Source: Amycolatopsis viridis (GTDB lineage: Bacteria; Actinomycetota; Actinomycetes; Mycobacteriales; Pseudonocardiaceae). Taken from it: a stretch of DNA of 64,000 bases. The stretch covers positions 558,001 through 622,000 of the forward strand of contig NZ_JAANOU010000001.1 of the NCBI RefSeq assembly GCF_011758765.1, read 5' to 3'. The notes below the pieces were generated by a model, which had not been told where the DNA came from, ran no database searches, and saw nothing but the letters and a program-made list of their open reading frames with translations. The translations under genes and the position numbers were made by a program. Positions 20,498 to 29,066 of this stretch are shown piece by piece; the first letter of the stretch is position 1; each line of letters opens with the position of its first letter.

Positions 20498-21685
20498 TCA
20501 ACGCACGGCGACGGCGGCGGTGGGGGCCCTCCGCCGCCGCAGCCCGGCCCCCGCCGCCGCGAACCCGAGGCCGAACAGGCCGGCCGCGGCGAACCCCCAG
20601 CCGGGCGCCGTGTGGTCGATCACGAACCCGATCACCGGGCTGCCGGCGCCCATCCCGAACCGGGTGGCCGCGTCCAGCAGGCCCATCGCCTCGCCGCGCA
20701 CCCGCGGTGGCGCCAGGCCCGTGACCTCCTCGGCGGTCGACGCGAGCGTCGGCGCGCACGCCAGGTTCGTCGGGACCAGGGCGAGCGCGAGCAGCCACCA
20801 CGGCAGCCCGGCGACGAGGCCGACCGGGATCACCAGCACGGTCAGCAGCACCATCAGGCGCAGCGGGGACAGTGACTGGCGGACCGCGCCGTGCACGATG
20901 CCCCCCGCCGCCGACGCGACGCACATCACGGCGATCACCACGCCGGTCCAGGTCACCTCTCCGGTGGCCCGCAGCGCCGCGAGGGTCGCCAGCTCGGTGC
21001 CGATCAGGCAGAACAGGGCTCCCGACGCGACGAGCAGTGCGCCGACGAGGCGCGGCGTGACCCACTCCCGCATGGGTGGGCGCTCCGCGGTGACCGTCTC
21101 GGCCTCGTGCCGGATCGGCGGGTTGAACCAGCACAACGCGACGGTGCCGAGGGCGAAGCACGCGCCGATCCCGCTCAGCGCCGCCGTCGAAGACAGCTGC
21201 GTCGACAGGGCGATGGCCGCGGCGGGGCCGGCCATGTAGCTCGTCTCGAGCAGGATCGAGTCGAGCGAGTAGGCGGACCGCCGGGACTCCGGCGGCACCA
21301 GCGCGGTCAGCACCTGGCGGGCGATCGACGTGGCGGGCAGTACGAGCGCGCCCGCCGGTAGTGCGGCCGCGAGCAGCGCCGGGTACGGCAGGTGCGGGGT
21401 GGCCAGCCAGAACGCCGCCGAGGTGAGGCCGCAGACCGCGCTGACCGGACGCAGGCCGTAGCGGTCGATCATCCGGCCGACGAGCGGCGCGCCGAGGGCG
21501 CTGCCGAGCATCGTCGCCGTCCCCACCAGGCCGGCCTCACCGTAACCGCGGCCCAGGTCGGTGACGACGTGCAGGGTCAGGGTGAGCCCGGTCGCGGTCA
21601 TCGGCAGCCGGATGAGGAAGAACAGCAGCATCGTCGTCCGGACGCCGGGCACAGCGAGGACGCGGCGATACGGCTGGAGGGACAT
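20498..21685 (-). CDS. MFS transporter
   Basis: The 395-residue protein has about twelve membrane helices in two six-helix halves. The loop after helix 2 (PLVGRMIDRYGLRPV) is the MFS motif A. The N-terminal MSLQPYRRVLAVPGVR resembles small-molecule efflux carriers of Actinobacteria. No substrate is evident. It is convergent with the reductase gene and divergent from the tandem secreted genes. Confidence 0.85.
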   Translation of the reverse strand: MSLQPYRRVLAVPGVRTTMLLFFLIRLPMTATGLTLTLHVVTDLGRGYGEAGLVGTATMLGSALGAPLVGRMIDRYGLRPVSAVCGLTSAAFWLATPHLPYPALLAAALPAGALVLPATSIARQVLTALVPPESRRSAYSLDSILLETSYMAGPAAAIALSTQLSSTAALSGIGACFALGTVALCWFNPPIRHEAETVTAERPPMREWVTPRLVGALLVASGALFCLIGTELATLAALRATGEVTWTGVVIAVMCVASAAGGIVHGAVRQSLSPLRLMVLLTVLVIPVGLVAGLPWWLLALALVPTNLACAPTLASTAEEVTGLAPPRVRGEAMGLLDAATRFGMGAGSPVIGFVIDHTAPGWGFAAAGLFGLGFAAAGAGLRRRRAPTAAVAVR

Positions 21686-21842
21686 GCTCCCACTCTGGCA
21701 CGCCCGTGCAACTCCATTTCGGTGCCGGGTTCTGCGTGCCCGGCGGGGTGAAGATCAATCCCGATCGGGTGGCGGCGCGCATGGTCCCGCATTTCGTTGG
21801 TATCTCCGCCTCGCGTCAGGCACCCACATCAGGAGGTAGGGA

Positions 21843-22340
21843 ATGAAAGCCACGCTCGCCCGGATCGTCGCCATCGTGGTGGCAGGCAGTGCGCTCGCCT
21901 TGGGCGGTAGCGCTGTCGCTTCCGCCGACGGGTCGGGCACGTCGAGCACGCAAGCCGCCGGGGACCAGCTCGCGCAGCTGCGCCAGGAGCTGGTCGACCG
22001 GGCCTACACGGCGGACGTGCCCGGCACCCAGCGCGCGCTCGGGCAGATGAGCCCGCTGCTCGGGGACCTCGCCACCGGTGAGCAGTACACCGTTCAATCG
22101 GACACGCGGGAGACCGCCGCCTCCGCGCAGGACGACGCCACCACGGCGAGCCGGATCATCGCCGACCCGGCTCAGGCGGAGCACGTCAAGCAGGCTCCCG
22201 CGGTGCCGTCGGCGCTGCCGAACCTGCCGCCGCCGCTGGACATCGTCGCGGACCTGCTGAAGACCCTGATCCAGAAGCTCACGGACCTGCTGAATGCCCT
22301 CGTCGGCAACCCGCCGGCGCTCACGGTGCCGACGTCCTGA
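21843..22340 (+). CDS. Small secreted protein, tandem paralogue 1
   Basis: The 165-residue protein has a signal peptide (about residues 1-29) and a mature alpha-helical region starting GTSSTQAAGDQLAQLRQEL. A QRALGQMSPLLGDLATG core, a proline turn (LPPPLDIV) and a C-terminal amphipathic helix of Leu/Val/Lys (LLKTLIQKLTDLLNALV) follow. It is similar along its length to the next gene. AGGAGGTAG lies before the ATG. A strong intrinsic terminator follows. No family with known function is recognised; the C-terminal helix could bind membranes. Confidence 0.72.
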   Translation: MKATLARIVAIVVAGSALALGGSAVASADGSGTSSTQAAGDQLAQLRQELVDRAYTADVPGTQRALGQMSPLLGDLATGEQYTVQSDTRETAASAQDDATTASRIIADPAQAEHVKQAPAVPSALPNLPPPLDIVADLLKTLIQKLTDLLNALVGNPPALTVPTS

Positions 22341-22358
22341 CAGCTCACCGGGCGGCAA

Positions 22359-22394
22359 GGCTCCGATGTGGACGATCCACATCGGAGCCTTTTT
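22359..22394 (+). terminator. Rho-independent terminator of secreted paralogue 1
   Basis: A perfect 13-bp stem (22359-22371 with 22377-22389), 5-nt loop and five T follow the stop by 18 bp. The core TCCGATGTGGA is shared with the terminator after the second paralogue, so it was duplicated with the gene. Confidence 0.9.
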
Positions 22395-22431
22395 CGTCCC
22401 CCGTGCGGGCGAGAGCAGCAGTTCGGGTGAG

Positions 22432-22496
22432 TTTGATCAACCAGGGGGTGATCCGGCCACGGAGCGCGATCTTCACGCGGCCAATTTTGATCAACC
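22432..22496 (+). repeat. Direct repeats TTTGATCAACC in the spacer between the paralogues
   Basis: The 325-bp spacer 22341-22665 has no gene. Besides the terminator it contains two copies of TTTGATCAACC (22432-22442 and 22486-22496) 54 bp apart, each centred on the palindrome TTGATCAA. They lie 170-235 bp upstream of the second paralogue and could be regulator sites. Confidence 0.45.
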
Positions 22497-22665
22497 GGGC
22501 GATGCAGTACTGGTGCGGGTTCACCGGATGCGGTTGCCGCGCCGCAAGATCGAACTCGGCACGTGAGCGTTCGGCCCCCGGCGCGGCGTGGTGCCGAGTG
22601 GTGGGAGATCAACTTGGCAGGTAGTCAAGAGCGTGACAGGTCCACCGAGGCCAGGAGGTAGGGAG

Positions 22666-23178
22666 ATGTTAGGCAAGTTCGCCCGGGTCATCGCCGTGGC
22701 GGTGGCCGGCAGCGTGCTGGCGATGGGCGGCGCCGGCGTCGCCGCCGCCGGGGGCAAGGGCACGTCCAGCACGCAGGCCGCCGCGGAGCAGGTCCTCCAG
22801 TTGCGCGACCAGCTCGCGAGGGCCGCCTACGCCGGAGATGTCGCCGGTACCCAGCGTTCGCTCGGCCAGATGAGCCCGGTCCTCGGTGACCTCGCCGCGG
22901 GGCAGAAGTACAGCATCCAGTCCGATGCGCAGCAGACCGCTGCCACCAGCAACGACTACGCCACCGAGGCGAGCCGGATCCTGGCCGACCCGTCGAAGGC
23001 GGGCGAGGTCCGCCAGCTGCCGCCGGTGCCGGACATCCCGGACCTGCCGCCGCCGCTGAACATCGTCAGCAACCTGCTCAAGAACCTGTTGAAGACCGTG
23101 ACGGGTCTGCTCGCTTCGCTGCTCGGCTCGGCTCCGCCACTCCCAGTGCCGGTGCCGGTGCCGGTTCCGGTGCACTGA
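22666..23178 (+). CDS. Small secreted protein, tandem paralogue 2
   Basis: The 170-residue protein has a signal peptide (VIAVAVAGSVLAMGGAGVAAA). The mature region matches paralogue 1: GTSSTQAAAEQVLQLRDQL, QRSLGQMSPVLGDLAAG, PPPLNIVSNLLKNLLKTV. It differs by a C-terminal run of Pro-Val dipeptides encoded by hexamer repeats near 23146-23175, a likely slippage tract. RBS AGGAGGTAG precedes ATG 22666. It has its own terminator 22 bp after the stop. Confidence 0.72.
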   Translation: MLGKFARVIAVAVAGSVLAMGGAGVAAAGGKGTSSTQAAAEQVLQLRDQLARAAYAGDVAGTQRSLGQMSPVLGDLAAGQKYSIQSDAQQTAATSNDYATEASRILADPSKAGEVRQLPPVPDIPDLPPPLNIVSNLLKNLLKTVTGLLASLLGSAPPLPVPVPVPVPVH

Positions 23179-23200
23179 CCAGCTTTTCCGGCAGGGGGAG

Positions 23201-23245
23201 ACCGGGATCCGATGTGGACGTCCACATCGGATCCCGGTCTTTTTT
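23201..23245 (+). terminator. Rho-independent terminator of secreted paralogue 2
   Basis: A perfect 18-bp stem (23201-23218 with 23221-23238) is followed by C and six T. It overlaps the TAA of the convergent esterase gene by two bases and is one of the strongest intrinsic terminators in the window. Confidence 0.92.
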
Positions 23246-24290
23246 ACGCCCGCAGTCCCACGCGCAGGGCGCCGGCCGCCTCCGAGGTCGCCTCGCGGAA
23301 GCGCCTGCCGATGCCCAGGAAGTTCACGTAGCCGTGGATGAGGTCCGGCTGACGGCTCAGCGTCACCGGCACGCCGGCGGCCCGCAGCTTCGCCGCGTAT
23401 TCCTCGCCCTCGTCCCGCAACGGGTCGAAGCCGGCGGTCGCCACGTAGGCGGGCGGCAGCCCGGTGAAGTCCTCGGCCAGCAGCGGTGACAGCCGGGTGT
23501 CGGTGCGGTCCACCCCGGCGGGCGCGTAGTGGTCGAGGAACCAGGTCATGTCCGCGTCGGTGAGGAAGAAGCCGTCACCGAACAGCTCCCGCGACCGGCG
23601 CCGCCTGCTCGCGTCGACACCGGGGTAGAGCAGCATCTGGAACGCCGGGGCCGGGCCACCGCGCCTCGTCGTCACCTGTGCGGTGACGGCCGCGAGGTTG
23701 CCGCCCGCGCTGTCCCCGCCGACCGCGATCCGCTCCGGGTCGGCGCCCAGGTCGGCGGCCTTCGCGTGGGCGTAGCCGAACGCGGCGATGGCGTCCTCGG
23801 TGGCCGCCGGGAACGGGTGTTCGGGCGCGAGCCGGTACTCCACCGACAGCACCCGCACACCGGAGTGCTTGGCGAAGTACCGCGCGGTGTTGTCGTGGCT
23901 GGCGCGGCTGCCGATCACCCAGCCACCGCCGTGGAAGAACACCAGCAGCGCCGAGCCCGACGGCAGGCCCGCGGGCTCGTACAGCGTGGCCGGCAGCGGG
24001 CCGTGCTCCGCCGGGATGTCGATCTCCCGGGTGCGGACCGGTTCGATCCGCGCGCCGCTGACCAGGGTGCCGGATTCGACGATGCGCCGCCGGGCCTCCT
24101 CCGGGGTGTCCGAGGACATGCTCACCCGGGCGATCTGCTGGAGCCGGAGCAGCAGTTGTGCGTCGAGTGCCAGCTCCTGGCCGTCCAGCCGGACCGGGCG
24201 CCCGGCGATGAGCCGGCGGGCCGGCTCGGGGAGCCCGAAGATGAACGGAGCCGCGACGGCTTCGACGCGGCTCAGCAGTGAGGTCGCCAT
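23244..24290 (-). CDS. Alpha/beta hydrolase, hormone-sensitive-lipase (type IV) esterase family
   Basis: The 348-residue protein shows the HSL oxyanion motif HGGGW, the nucleophile elbow GDSAGG, and the acid and base in DPLRDEG and HGYVNF. It therefore should hydrolyse acyl esters, probably short chains; the substrate is unknown. A helical N-terminal cap of about 100 residues precedes the core. TAACCT ends 7 bp before the ATG and no RBS is seen, suggesting a leaderless message. Convergent with the secreted paralogue. Confidence 0.9.
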   Translation of the reverse strand: MATSLLSRVEAVAAPFIFGLPEPARRLIAGRPVRLDGQELALDAQLLLRLQQIARVSMSSDTPEEARRRIVESGTLVSGARIEPVRTREIDIPAEHGPLPATLYEPAGLPSGSALLVFFHGGGWVIGSRASHDNTARYFAKHSGVRVLSVEYRLAPEHPFPAATEDAIAAFGYAHAKAADLGADPERIAVGGDSAGGNLAAVTAQVTTRRGGPAPAFQMLLYPGVDASRRRRSRELFGDGFFLTDADMTWFLDHYAPAGVDRTDTRLSPLLAEDFTGLPPAYVATAGFDPLRDEGEEYAAKLRAAGVPVTLSRQPDLIHGYVNFLGIGRRFREATSEAAGALRVGLRA

Positions 24291-24393
24291 GCCCCGCAGG
24301 TTACTCACTGGTAGGCGCGCTGGCCAGGTGTGATCGGCGCCTCCGTCCCAGATCCTGGTCCTCCACTTAGGTAGAGGGGCTAGCCTCGGTTGC

Positions 24394-24960
24394 GTGACTA
24401 GTGCGGCGATCAACGTGGTCGGTATCGGCGGTTCCCTGCGCCCGGGCTCCCAGTCGGAGCGGGCCCTGCGGATCGCGCTGGACAGCGCGGCCGAGGCCGG
24501 CGCCCAGACAGTCGCCCTCACCGGCCCGGACCTCGTGCTGCCGTTCTACGACTCGGCGATCACCGAGCGCACCCCGGAGGCGACCCGGCTGGTGGAGGCC
24601 ATCCGCCACGCCGACGGGCTCGTCATCGTCTCGCCCGGCTACCACGGCGCGCTGTCCGGGCTGATCAAGAACGCCCTGGACTACGTCGAGGACCTGCGCC
24701 CGGACCGGCGCCCCTACCTGGACGGCCGGGCGGTCGGGCTGGCCGCGGTCGCCTACGGCTGGCAGGCGGCGGTGACCACGCTGGACCAGCTGCGGACCAT
24801 CACCCACGCCCTGCGCGGCTGGCCCACCCCGCTGGGCGGTTCGCTGAACACCGCCGAGGTCAAGTTCGACGAGGTCGGCGGTGCCTCCGAGGAGAAGGCC
24901 GTCACCACCCTGCGCCTCATCGGACGGCAGGTCGTCGAGTTCGCCCGCGCCCGGCACTGA
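24394..24960 (+). CDS. NADPH-dependent FMN reductase-like flavoprotein
   Basis: The 188-residue flavodoxin-like protein has the FMN phosphate loop GSLRPGSQSERAL and the second flavin segment SPGYHGALSGLIKNALDYVE of the NADPH-dependent FMN reductase family (SsuE, ChrR, azoreductase-like). It reduces flavin or quinone-like acceptors; the partner is unknown. GTG start with TAGCCT (24381-24386) 7 bp upstream and no RBS suggests a leaderless message. It heads a run with Ohr and Dps-type proteins. Confidence 0.86.
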   Translation: MTSAAINVVGIGGSLRPGSQSERALRIALDSAAEAGAQTVALTGPDLVLPFYDSAITERTPEATRLVEAIRHADGLVIVSPGYHGALSGLIKNALDYVEDLRPDRRPYLDGRAVGLAAVAYGWQAAVTTLDQLRTITHALRGWPTPLGGSLNTAEVKFDEVGGASEEKAVTTLRLIGRQVVEFARARH

Positions 24961-25024
24961 GGATTCGTTTCCGCCACTGGTGGGTATTCCCCGACCGAAG
25001 CCTGCCGCCAGGGGAGGGAACCAC

Positions 25025-25444
25025 GTGCAACCGGTCTACACAGCGGTCGCGACCGCGCGCGGTGACGGGCGCAACGGCGAGGTCACCTCGTCGGACGGGG
25101 TGATCGACGAGCAGCTGGCCGTGCCCAAGGAGATGGGCGGGCCGGGCGGTGAGATGACGAACCCCGAGCAGCTGTTCGCCGCCGGGTACGCGGCCTGCTT
25201 CCACGGCGCCGTGCGGCTCGTGGCGCGGAAGGCCGGCGTGGACCTGACCGAGTCGTCGGTCACCGCCGAGGTCGGTATCGGCCGCGACGGCGGTGAGCTG
25301 GAACTGGCCGTCAAGCTGATCGCGCACCTGCCGGGCCTGCCGCAGGACAAGGCCGGCGCGCTGGCGGCCCAGGCGCACCACGTGTGCCCGTACTCCCGTG
25401 CGACCAGGGGAAACATCCAGGTCGAGATCACCGCGACGACCTGA
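25025..25444 (+). CDS. ohr: Organic hydroperoxide resistance protein, Ohr/OsmC family
   Basis: The 139-residue protein is full length for Ohr. Peroxidatic Cys58 lies in GYAACFHGAV and resolving Cys121 in VCPYSRATRGN, with the early Arg in the ARGDGRNG loop. It reduces organic hydroperoxides using lipoyl thiols. GTG start with GGGAGGGA upstream. It lies 31 bp before the dps-like gene, so the two are probably co-transcribed in an oxidative-stress unit. Confidence 0.92.
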   Translation: MQPVYTAVATARGDGRNGEVTSSDGVIDEQLAVPKEMGGPGGEMTNPEQLFAAGYAACFHGAVRLVARKAGVDLTESSVTAEVGIGRDGGELELAVKLIAHLPGLPQDKAGALAAQAHHVCPYSRATRGNIQVEITATT

Positions 25445-25475
25445 GGAAGAGTTGCCGACAAGGAGGATTGTTTCG

Positions 25476-25952
25476 ATGGCGAACGCACCCATCCAGAGCC
25501 CGCTCAGCCCGGCCGACAAGGAGATCACCGGTAACGCGCTGCAGGCCGCGCTGGTCGACCTGGTCGACCTGTCCCTGATCGCGAAGCAGGCGCACTGGAA
25601 CGTGGTCGGGTCCAACTTCCGCAGCGTGCACCTCCAGCTGGACGAGCTGGTGGCTACCGCGCGCAACTACGTGGACGAGGTCGCCGAGCGCGCCAACGCG
25701 ATCGGCATCTCGCCCAACGGCAAGGCCAAGACCGTCGTGGAGAGCTCCGGGCTGCGCGAGTACCCGGACAACTGGCAGAGCGTGGAGTCCACGATCGAGA
25801 ACGTCGTGAAGATTCTCGCCGACCTGATCCAGCGCATGCGCAAGCGCATCGACGAGACGGACAAGAGCGACCTGGTCACCCAGGACCTGTTCATCGAGAT
25901 CACCCACGAGCTGGAGAAGGCCCACTGGATGTGGCAGGCGCAGACCGCCTGA
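25476..25952 (+). CDS. dps: Dps-type ferritin-like DNA-protection protein
   Basis: The 158-residue protein has the complete Dps ferroxidase signature: AKQAHWNVVG, then SVHLQLDE and the DEVAER helix, giving the inter-subunit His/His/Asp/Glu iron site. It forms dodecamers that oxidise and store iron with peroxide and may bind DNA. The N-terminal tail is short with few basic residues. Strong RBS AAGGAGGA. Follows ohr; a GC hairpin separates it from the convergent peptidase. Confidence 0.93.
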   Translation: MANAPIQSPLSPADKEITGNALQAALVDLVDLSLIAKQAHWNVVGSNFRSVHLQLDELVATARNYVDEVAERANAIGISPNGKAKTVVESSGLREYPDNWQSVESTIENVVKILADLIQRMRKRIDETDKSDLVTQDLFIEITHELEKAHWMWQAQTA

Positions 25953-25966
25953 TCCAGGGCTGAGCG

Positions 25967-25996
25967 CGGGCCCCGGGGCGCTGTCCCCGGGGCCCG
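25967..25996. terminator. GC hairpin between dps and the convergent S9 peptidase
   Basis: A perfect 12-bp stem (25967-25978 with 25985-25996, CGGGCCCCGGGG arms) has a 6-nt loop, placed between two convergent stops. It has no T tract. Confidence 0.6.
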
Positions 25997-26001
25997 TCGC
26001 G

Positions 26002-27831
26002 TCAGCTCAGGCCGACCGCTTTCATCGCGAAGTGCACTTCGGCCGCGGTCTGCCGGATCGTTTCGGCGATCACCAGCGAGCCGTGCCCGGCGTCGTAGCG
26101 GTAGAACTCGTAGGGCAGGTCGCGCTGGGCCAGCCGCTCCAGGTAGTTCTCGATCTGCCGGATCGGGCAGCGCGGGTCGTTGTCGCCGGCCAGGACCAGC
26201 ACCGGTGCCTTGACCGCGTCGACGTAGGTGATCGGCGAGCACTCCCGGTACACCGCCGGCACGTCCTCCGGGGAGCCGCCGAACAGCGCCCGGTCGAACT
26301 GGCGCAGCTGCTCCATCTCGTCCTCGTACGCGGCGACGTAGTCGGCCACGGGCACGCTCGCCACCCCGGCCGCCCACCGGTCCGGCTGGGTGCCCAGGGC
26401 GAGCAGCGTCAGGTAACCGCCCCAGGACGCCCCGGCGACCACCGTCCGCGCCGGGTCGCTCAGGCCGCTCTCGACGGCCCAGTCGTAGACCGCGGCGACG
26501 TCCTCCAGCTCGGTCAGGCCCGGCCGTCCCTCGATCGCGTCGCGCCACGCCGAGCCGTAGCCGGTGGAGCCGCGGTAGTTGACCTCGACGACGGCGAACC
26601 CGGCGTCCAGCCACACCGCGCGGTAGGCGGAGAAGCGGTCCTCGTCCGTCGCGTGCGGGCCGCCGTGCAACGTGAACACCGTGGGCAGCGGCCCCTCCGG
26701 CGCGGCCACCGGGCGGGCGACCAGCGCGTGCACGCGGCCACCGGTGCCCTCGACGAACGCGTCCGTGACCGGCGCCGAACCGGGTGCCGGGTCGCCGGGC
26801 GGGGTGAGCAGCACCGTGTCGGTGCCGCCGGTCGCGCGGGCCCGGACCACGCCGGGCTCGGCGGCGCTGGACCAGGAGTACTCGATGGTGCCGTCCGGCC
26901 GTACCCCGGCGCCGCCGATCCGGCCCGGCGGAGTCTCCACAACGGACAGTTCACGGGTGGCCAGGTCGTAGGAGTACAGCGCGCTGCGCGCCTCGTGGAA
27001 GTGCACGACGAGCAGCGCGTCGGCCTTCGGGTACCAGGTGGCGGCGACCTCGCCGGGCAGGCCGAGGTCCAGCTCCTCCTCGGTGTCCGCGCCGACGTCC
27101 CAGATCAGCAGCTCCTCGCGGCCGCGGCGCTCGTGCAGCACCAGCAGCCGCTGGTCACCGGCGATCGGGGAGAACTCGAGCGGCGTCAGGCCCTTGCCCT
27201 CGCCGTCCCACTTCTCCGCGACGGCGGTGAAGCCGGTGGTGTTCACGACCCGGACCGCGGGGTGGCGGGAGTCACCGTGTTCGGCGTGCGAGATCGCGAG
27301 CAGCGACTCGTCGCGGGACAGCGCTGCGACCCCGGCGTCCTGGTCGCTCGAGTAGAAGCGGGTGGTCTCGCCGTCGCGGGTGGCGAACAGCTCACTGCCG
27401 TCGTCGGTGGAGACGCCGGCGGCGATGACGCGGTGACCGATCTCCAGCCCGGCCGGGTAGCCGGCGTGGACGCCGGGCAGGGCGGGCTCCGCGGGGCCGC
27501 CGTCGAAGGGCTGGCGCTGCCAGACGCCGAACTCGTCACCGTCGGTGTCGTCGAACCACCAGATGGCCGAGCCGTCGGGCGCGGGCGTGGCGTGCAGGGT
27601 GCCGTTGGGGCGGTCGGTGACCTGGCGGTGCTCGCCGGTGCCGCGGTCCCAGGCGTAGACCTCCCAGACGCCGCTGGCGTTGGAGACGTAGATGTTCTTC
27701 TCCGGCGCGTCGAGGGCCCAGTCCGGCACCGACACGCGCGGCGCGTGGAACCGGGCGCGCCAGCGGGCCTCGGCCTCGGGGTCGTCGAAGAGGCGGTCGG
27801 GGATGGTCGCGGGCGGGTGCTGGGTAGTCAC
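26002..27831 (-). CDS. S9 family prolyl-oligopeptidase-like serine peptidase
   Basis: The 609-residue protein has an N-terminal beta-propeller of about 340 residues, then an alpha/beta hydrolase domain with the catalytic Ser in GASWGGY, the Asp in AGDNDPR and the His in DAGHGS. This is the acylaminoacyl-peptidase/DPP-type S9 layout. There is no signal peptide, so it is probably a cytosolic enzyme clearing peptides. GTG start 27831 lies only 38 bp from the likely start of the divergent methyltransferase; CAGGAT ends 6 bp upstream, consistent with a leaderless message. Confidence 0.9.
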   Translation of the reverse strand: MTTQHPPATIPDRLFDDPEAEARWRARFHAPRVSVPDWALDAPEKNIYVSNASGVWEVYAWDRGTGEHRQVTDRPNGTLHATPAPDGSAIWWFDDTDGDEFGVWQRQPFDGGPAEPALPGVHAGYPAGLEIGHRVIAAGVSTDDGSELFATRDGETTRFYSSDQDAGVAALSRDESLLAISHAEHGDSRHPAVRVVNTTGFTAVAEKWDGEGKGLTPLEFSPIAGDQRLLVLHERRGREELLIWDVGADTEEELDLGLPGEVAATWYPKADALLVVHFHEARSALYSYDLATRELSVVETPPGRIGGAGVRPDGTIEYSWSSAAEPGVVRARATGGTDTVLLTPPGDPAPGSAPVTDAFVEGTGGRVHALVARPVAAPEGPLPTVFTLHGGPHATDEDRFSAYRAVWLDAGFAVVEVNYRGSTGYGSAWRDAIEGRPGLTELEDVAAVYDWAVESGLSDPARTVVAGASWGGYLTLLALGTQPDRWAAGVASVPVADYVAAYEDEMEQLRQFDRALFGGSPEDVPAVYRECSPITYVDAVKAPVLVLAGDNDPRCPIRQIENYLERLAQRDLPYEFYRYDAGHGSLVIAETIRQTAAEVHFAMKAVGLS

Positions 27832-27869
27832 CCCTCGATCCTGCCAGCAACTGCCCGTACCGTGTGCGT

Positions 27870-28616
27870 GTGCTGGAGGGATACGCGCCCGGGGTCGAGC
27901 GGGACGCGCTGTCGATCATGGCGTCACGCACCGCAGCCGACCGTGCGGAGTACGTGTTGCGGCTGCTGCGGCCGGGCATGCGCGTGCTCGACGTCGGGTG
28001 CGGCCCCGGCACGATCACCGCGGGCCTCGCCACGATCGCCGGGCGGGGTTGCGTGGTAGGCGTGGACCGGGATCCGCGTCAGTTCCCGGAGTCGTCCACA
28101 GTGGAGTTCGTTGCCGGGGACGTGTACGCGCTGCCGGTGGCGGACGAGAGCGTGGACCTGGTGTTCGCGCATGCGCTGGTCGAGCACCTGGCGCGCCCGG
28201 CCGACGCCCTGGCGGAGATGCGCCGCGCGCTGCGGCCGGGTGGCGTCCTGGCTCTGTCTACTTCGGACTGGTCGCGGGCGCGGCTGCGGCCGGGGACGGC
28301 GAACGTCGCCGCCGCGCTGCGCGGGCACTACCTGTTGCGGCGGCGGGCGGGTGGGGACCCGTTCGCGGGGAAGCACGTGGCGTCGTGGGTGTCGGCCGCG
28401 GGGTTCCGGGACGTGCGGACGCACGGCCGGTTCCGGTCGGACATGTCGTACCGGGCGTTGGCCCGGTACGTGGAGGCGCGGCTGGACGCGGCGCTGAGCG
28501 CTTCGCCGGTGGACCGGGACCAGCTGGCCTCGGCGGCCCGCTCGGCATGGGCCTGGTCACACAGCGGAGACGGCGAGTTCGCCCAGTACTGGGTAGAACT
28601 CCTGGCAGTGAAGTGA
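27870..28616 (+). CDS. Class I SAM-dependent methyltransferase
   Basis: The protein of about 248 residues shows methyltransferase motif [12 protein letters not shown], motif II GVDRDP, and a motif IV/post-I region [20 protein letters not shown] with HALVEHL, typical of UbiE/Coq5-like Methyltransf_11 enzymes. The acceptor is unknown. I take GTG 27870 as the start because TACCGT ends 6 bp before it; GTG 27864 adds two residues. Divergent from the S9 peptidase with an unusually short shared promoter. Confidence 0.83.
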   Translation: MLEGYAPGVERDALSIMASRTAADRAEYVLRLLRPGMRVLDVGCGPGTITAGLATIAGRGCVVGVDRDPRQFPESSTVEFVAGDVYALPVADESVDLVFAHALVEHLARPADALAEMRRALRPGGVLALSTSDWSRARLRPGTANVAAALRGHYLLRRRAGGDPFAGKHVASWVSAAGFRDVRTHGRFRSDMSYRALARYVEARLDAALSASPVDRDQLASAARSAWAWSHSGDGEFAQYWVELLAVK

Positions 28617-28630
28617 GCCGCTACCCCGCC

Positions 28631-28850
28631 CCGCGGTACTCGGCGCGGACGTCGCACGCGCCCCACGCGGCAACGGGCGCGAAGGTCGCCCCGCGACACG
28701 CGCCACACCGGTCGCCCCAGGCGGCACTCGCGGTCGAGGGTATTTGTCTGCCCGTAAGTGGCGATCGGCAGTTCAGGACCTCGGCGCGGACGTCGCTTCG
28801 CGACACGCGCCACACGCGGCACCCGGCCGCTCCGGGCGGTACTCGCGGGG
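28631..28850. repeat. Imperfect repeats in a gene-free stretch
   Basis: The stretch 28617-28963 has no credible gene. TCGGCGCGGACGTCGC occurs at 28640 and 28781; GCGACACGCGCCACAC occurs at 28693 and 28800; GGCGG(C/T)ACTCGCGG occurs at 28720 and 28836. The spacings differ (141, 107, 116), so it is a mosaic of two to three degenerate copies of a roughly 70-bp unit, not a clean tandem array. Palindromes and a terminator follow before the tRNA. Confidence 0.65.
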
Positions 28851-28853
28851 GGT

Positions 28854-28900
28854 CCAGGGGGCTTGCCCCCTGGCGGGGGTCTGGGGGTTCGACCCCCAGA
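28854..28900. repeat. Pair of short palindromic hairpins
   Basis: Two perfect stem-loops sit side by side: CCAGGGGG/CCCCCTGG with a 4-nt loop (28854-28873) and TCTGGGGGT/ACCCCCAGA with a 3-nt loop (28880-28900). G/C-run palindromes of this kind are common dispersed intergenic elements in actinomycetes. Confidence 0.6.
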
Positions 28901-28914
28901 GGACACAACGCGGA

Positions 28915-28949
28915 ATCCCCCTGTCCGCGCTTTCCGCGGACAGGGGGAT
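28915..28949 (-). terminator. Terminator-like hairpin downstream of tRNA-Pro
   Basis: A perfect 15-bp stem (28915-28929 with 28935-28949) with a 5-nt loop begins 15 bp beyond the 3' end of the tRNA on its strand. It is followed on that strand only by CCGCGTTG, so it is not a classical U-tract terminator. Confidence 0.6.
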
Positions 28950-28963
28950 CCCTGGATAACGCG

Positions 28964-29037
28964 TCGGGGTGGCGGGATTTGAACCCACGACCTCCTCGAC
29001 CCGAACGAGGCACGCTACCAAGCTGCGCCACACCCCG
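28964..29037 (-). tRNA. tRNA-Pro (anticodon CGG)
   Basis: The minus strand folds into a cloverleaf: 7-bp acceptor CGGGGTG/CACCCCG, D loop with AGCTTGGTAGCG, anticodon stem CCTCG/CGAGG with loop TTCGGGT (anticodon CGG reading CCG), and T arm GTGGGTTCAAATCCCGC. The discriminator base is A and no CCA is encoded. 74 nt. Confidence 0.97.
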
Positions 29038-29066
29038 ATGTACTGCTCAGCGGGTCGAGGAAGAGT

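Noticed and set aside
28854-28900. CRISPR-like palindromic repeats
   Set aside because: Only two unlike hairpins, no regularly spaced repeats or spacers and no cas genes in the window.
28621-29031. Minus-strand reading frame of 136 residues over the repeat region and tRNA
   Set aside because: It includes the tRNA and several hairpins, consists of repeated low-complexity residues and matches no family.
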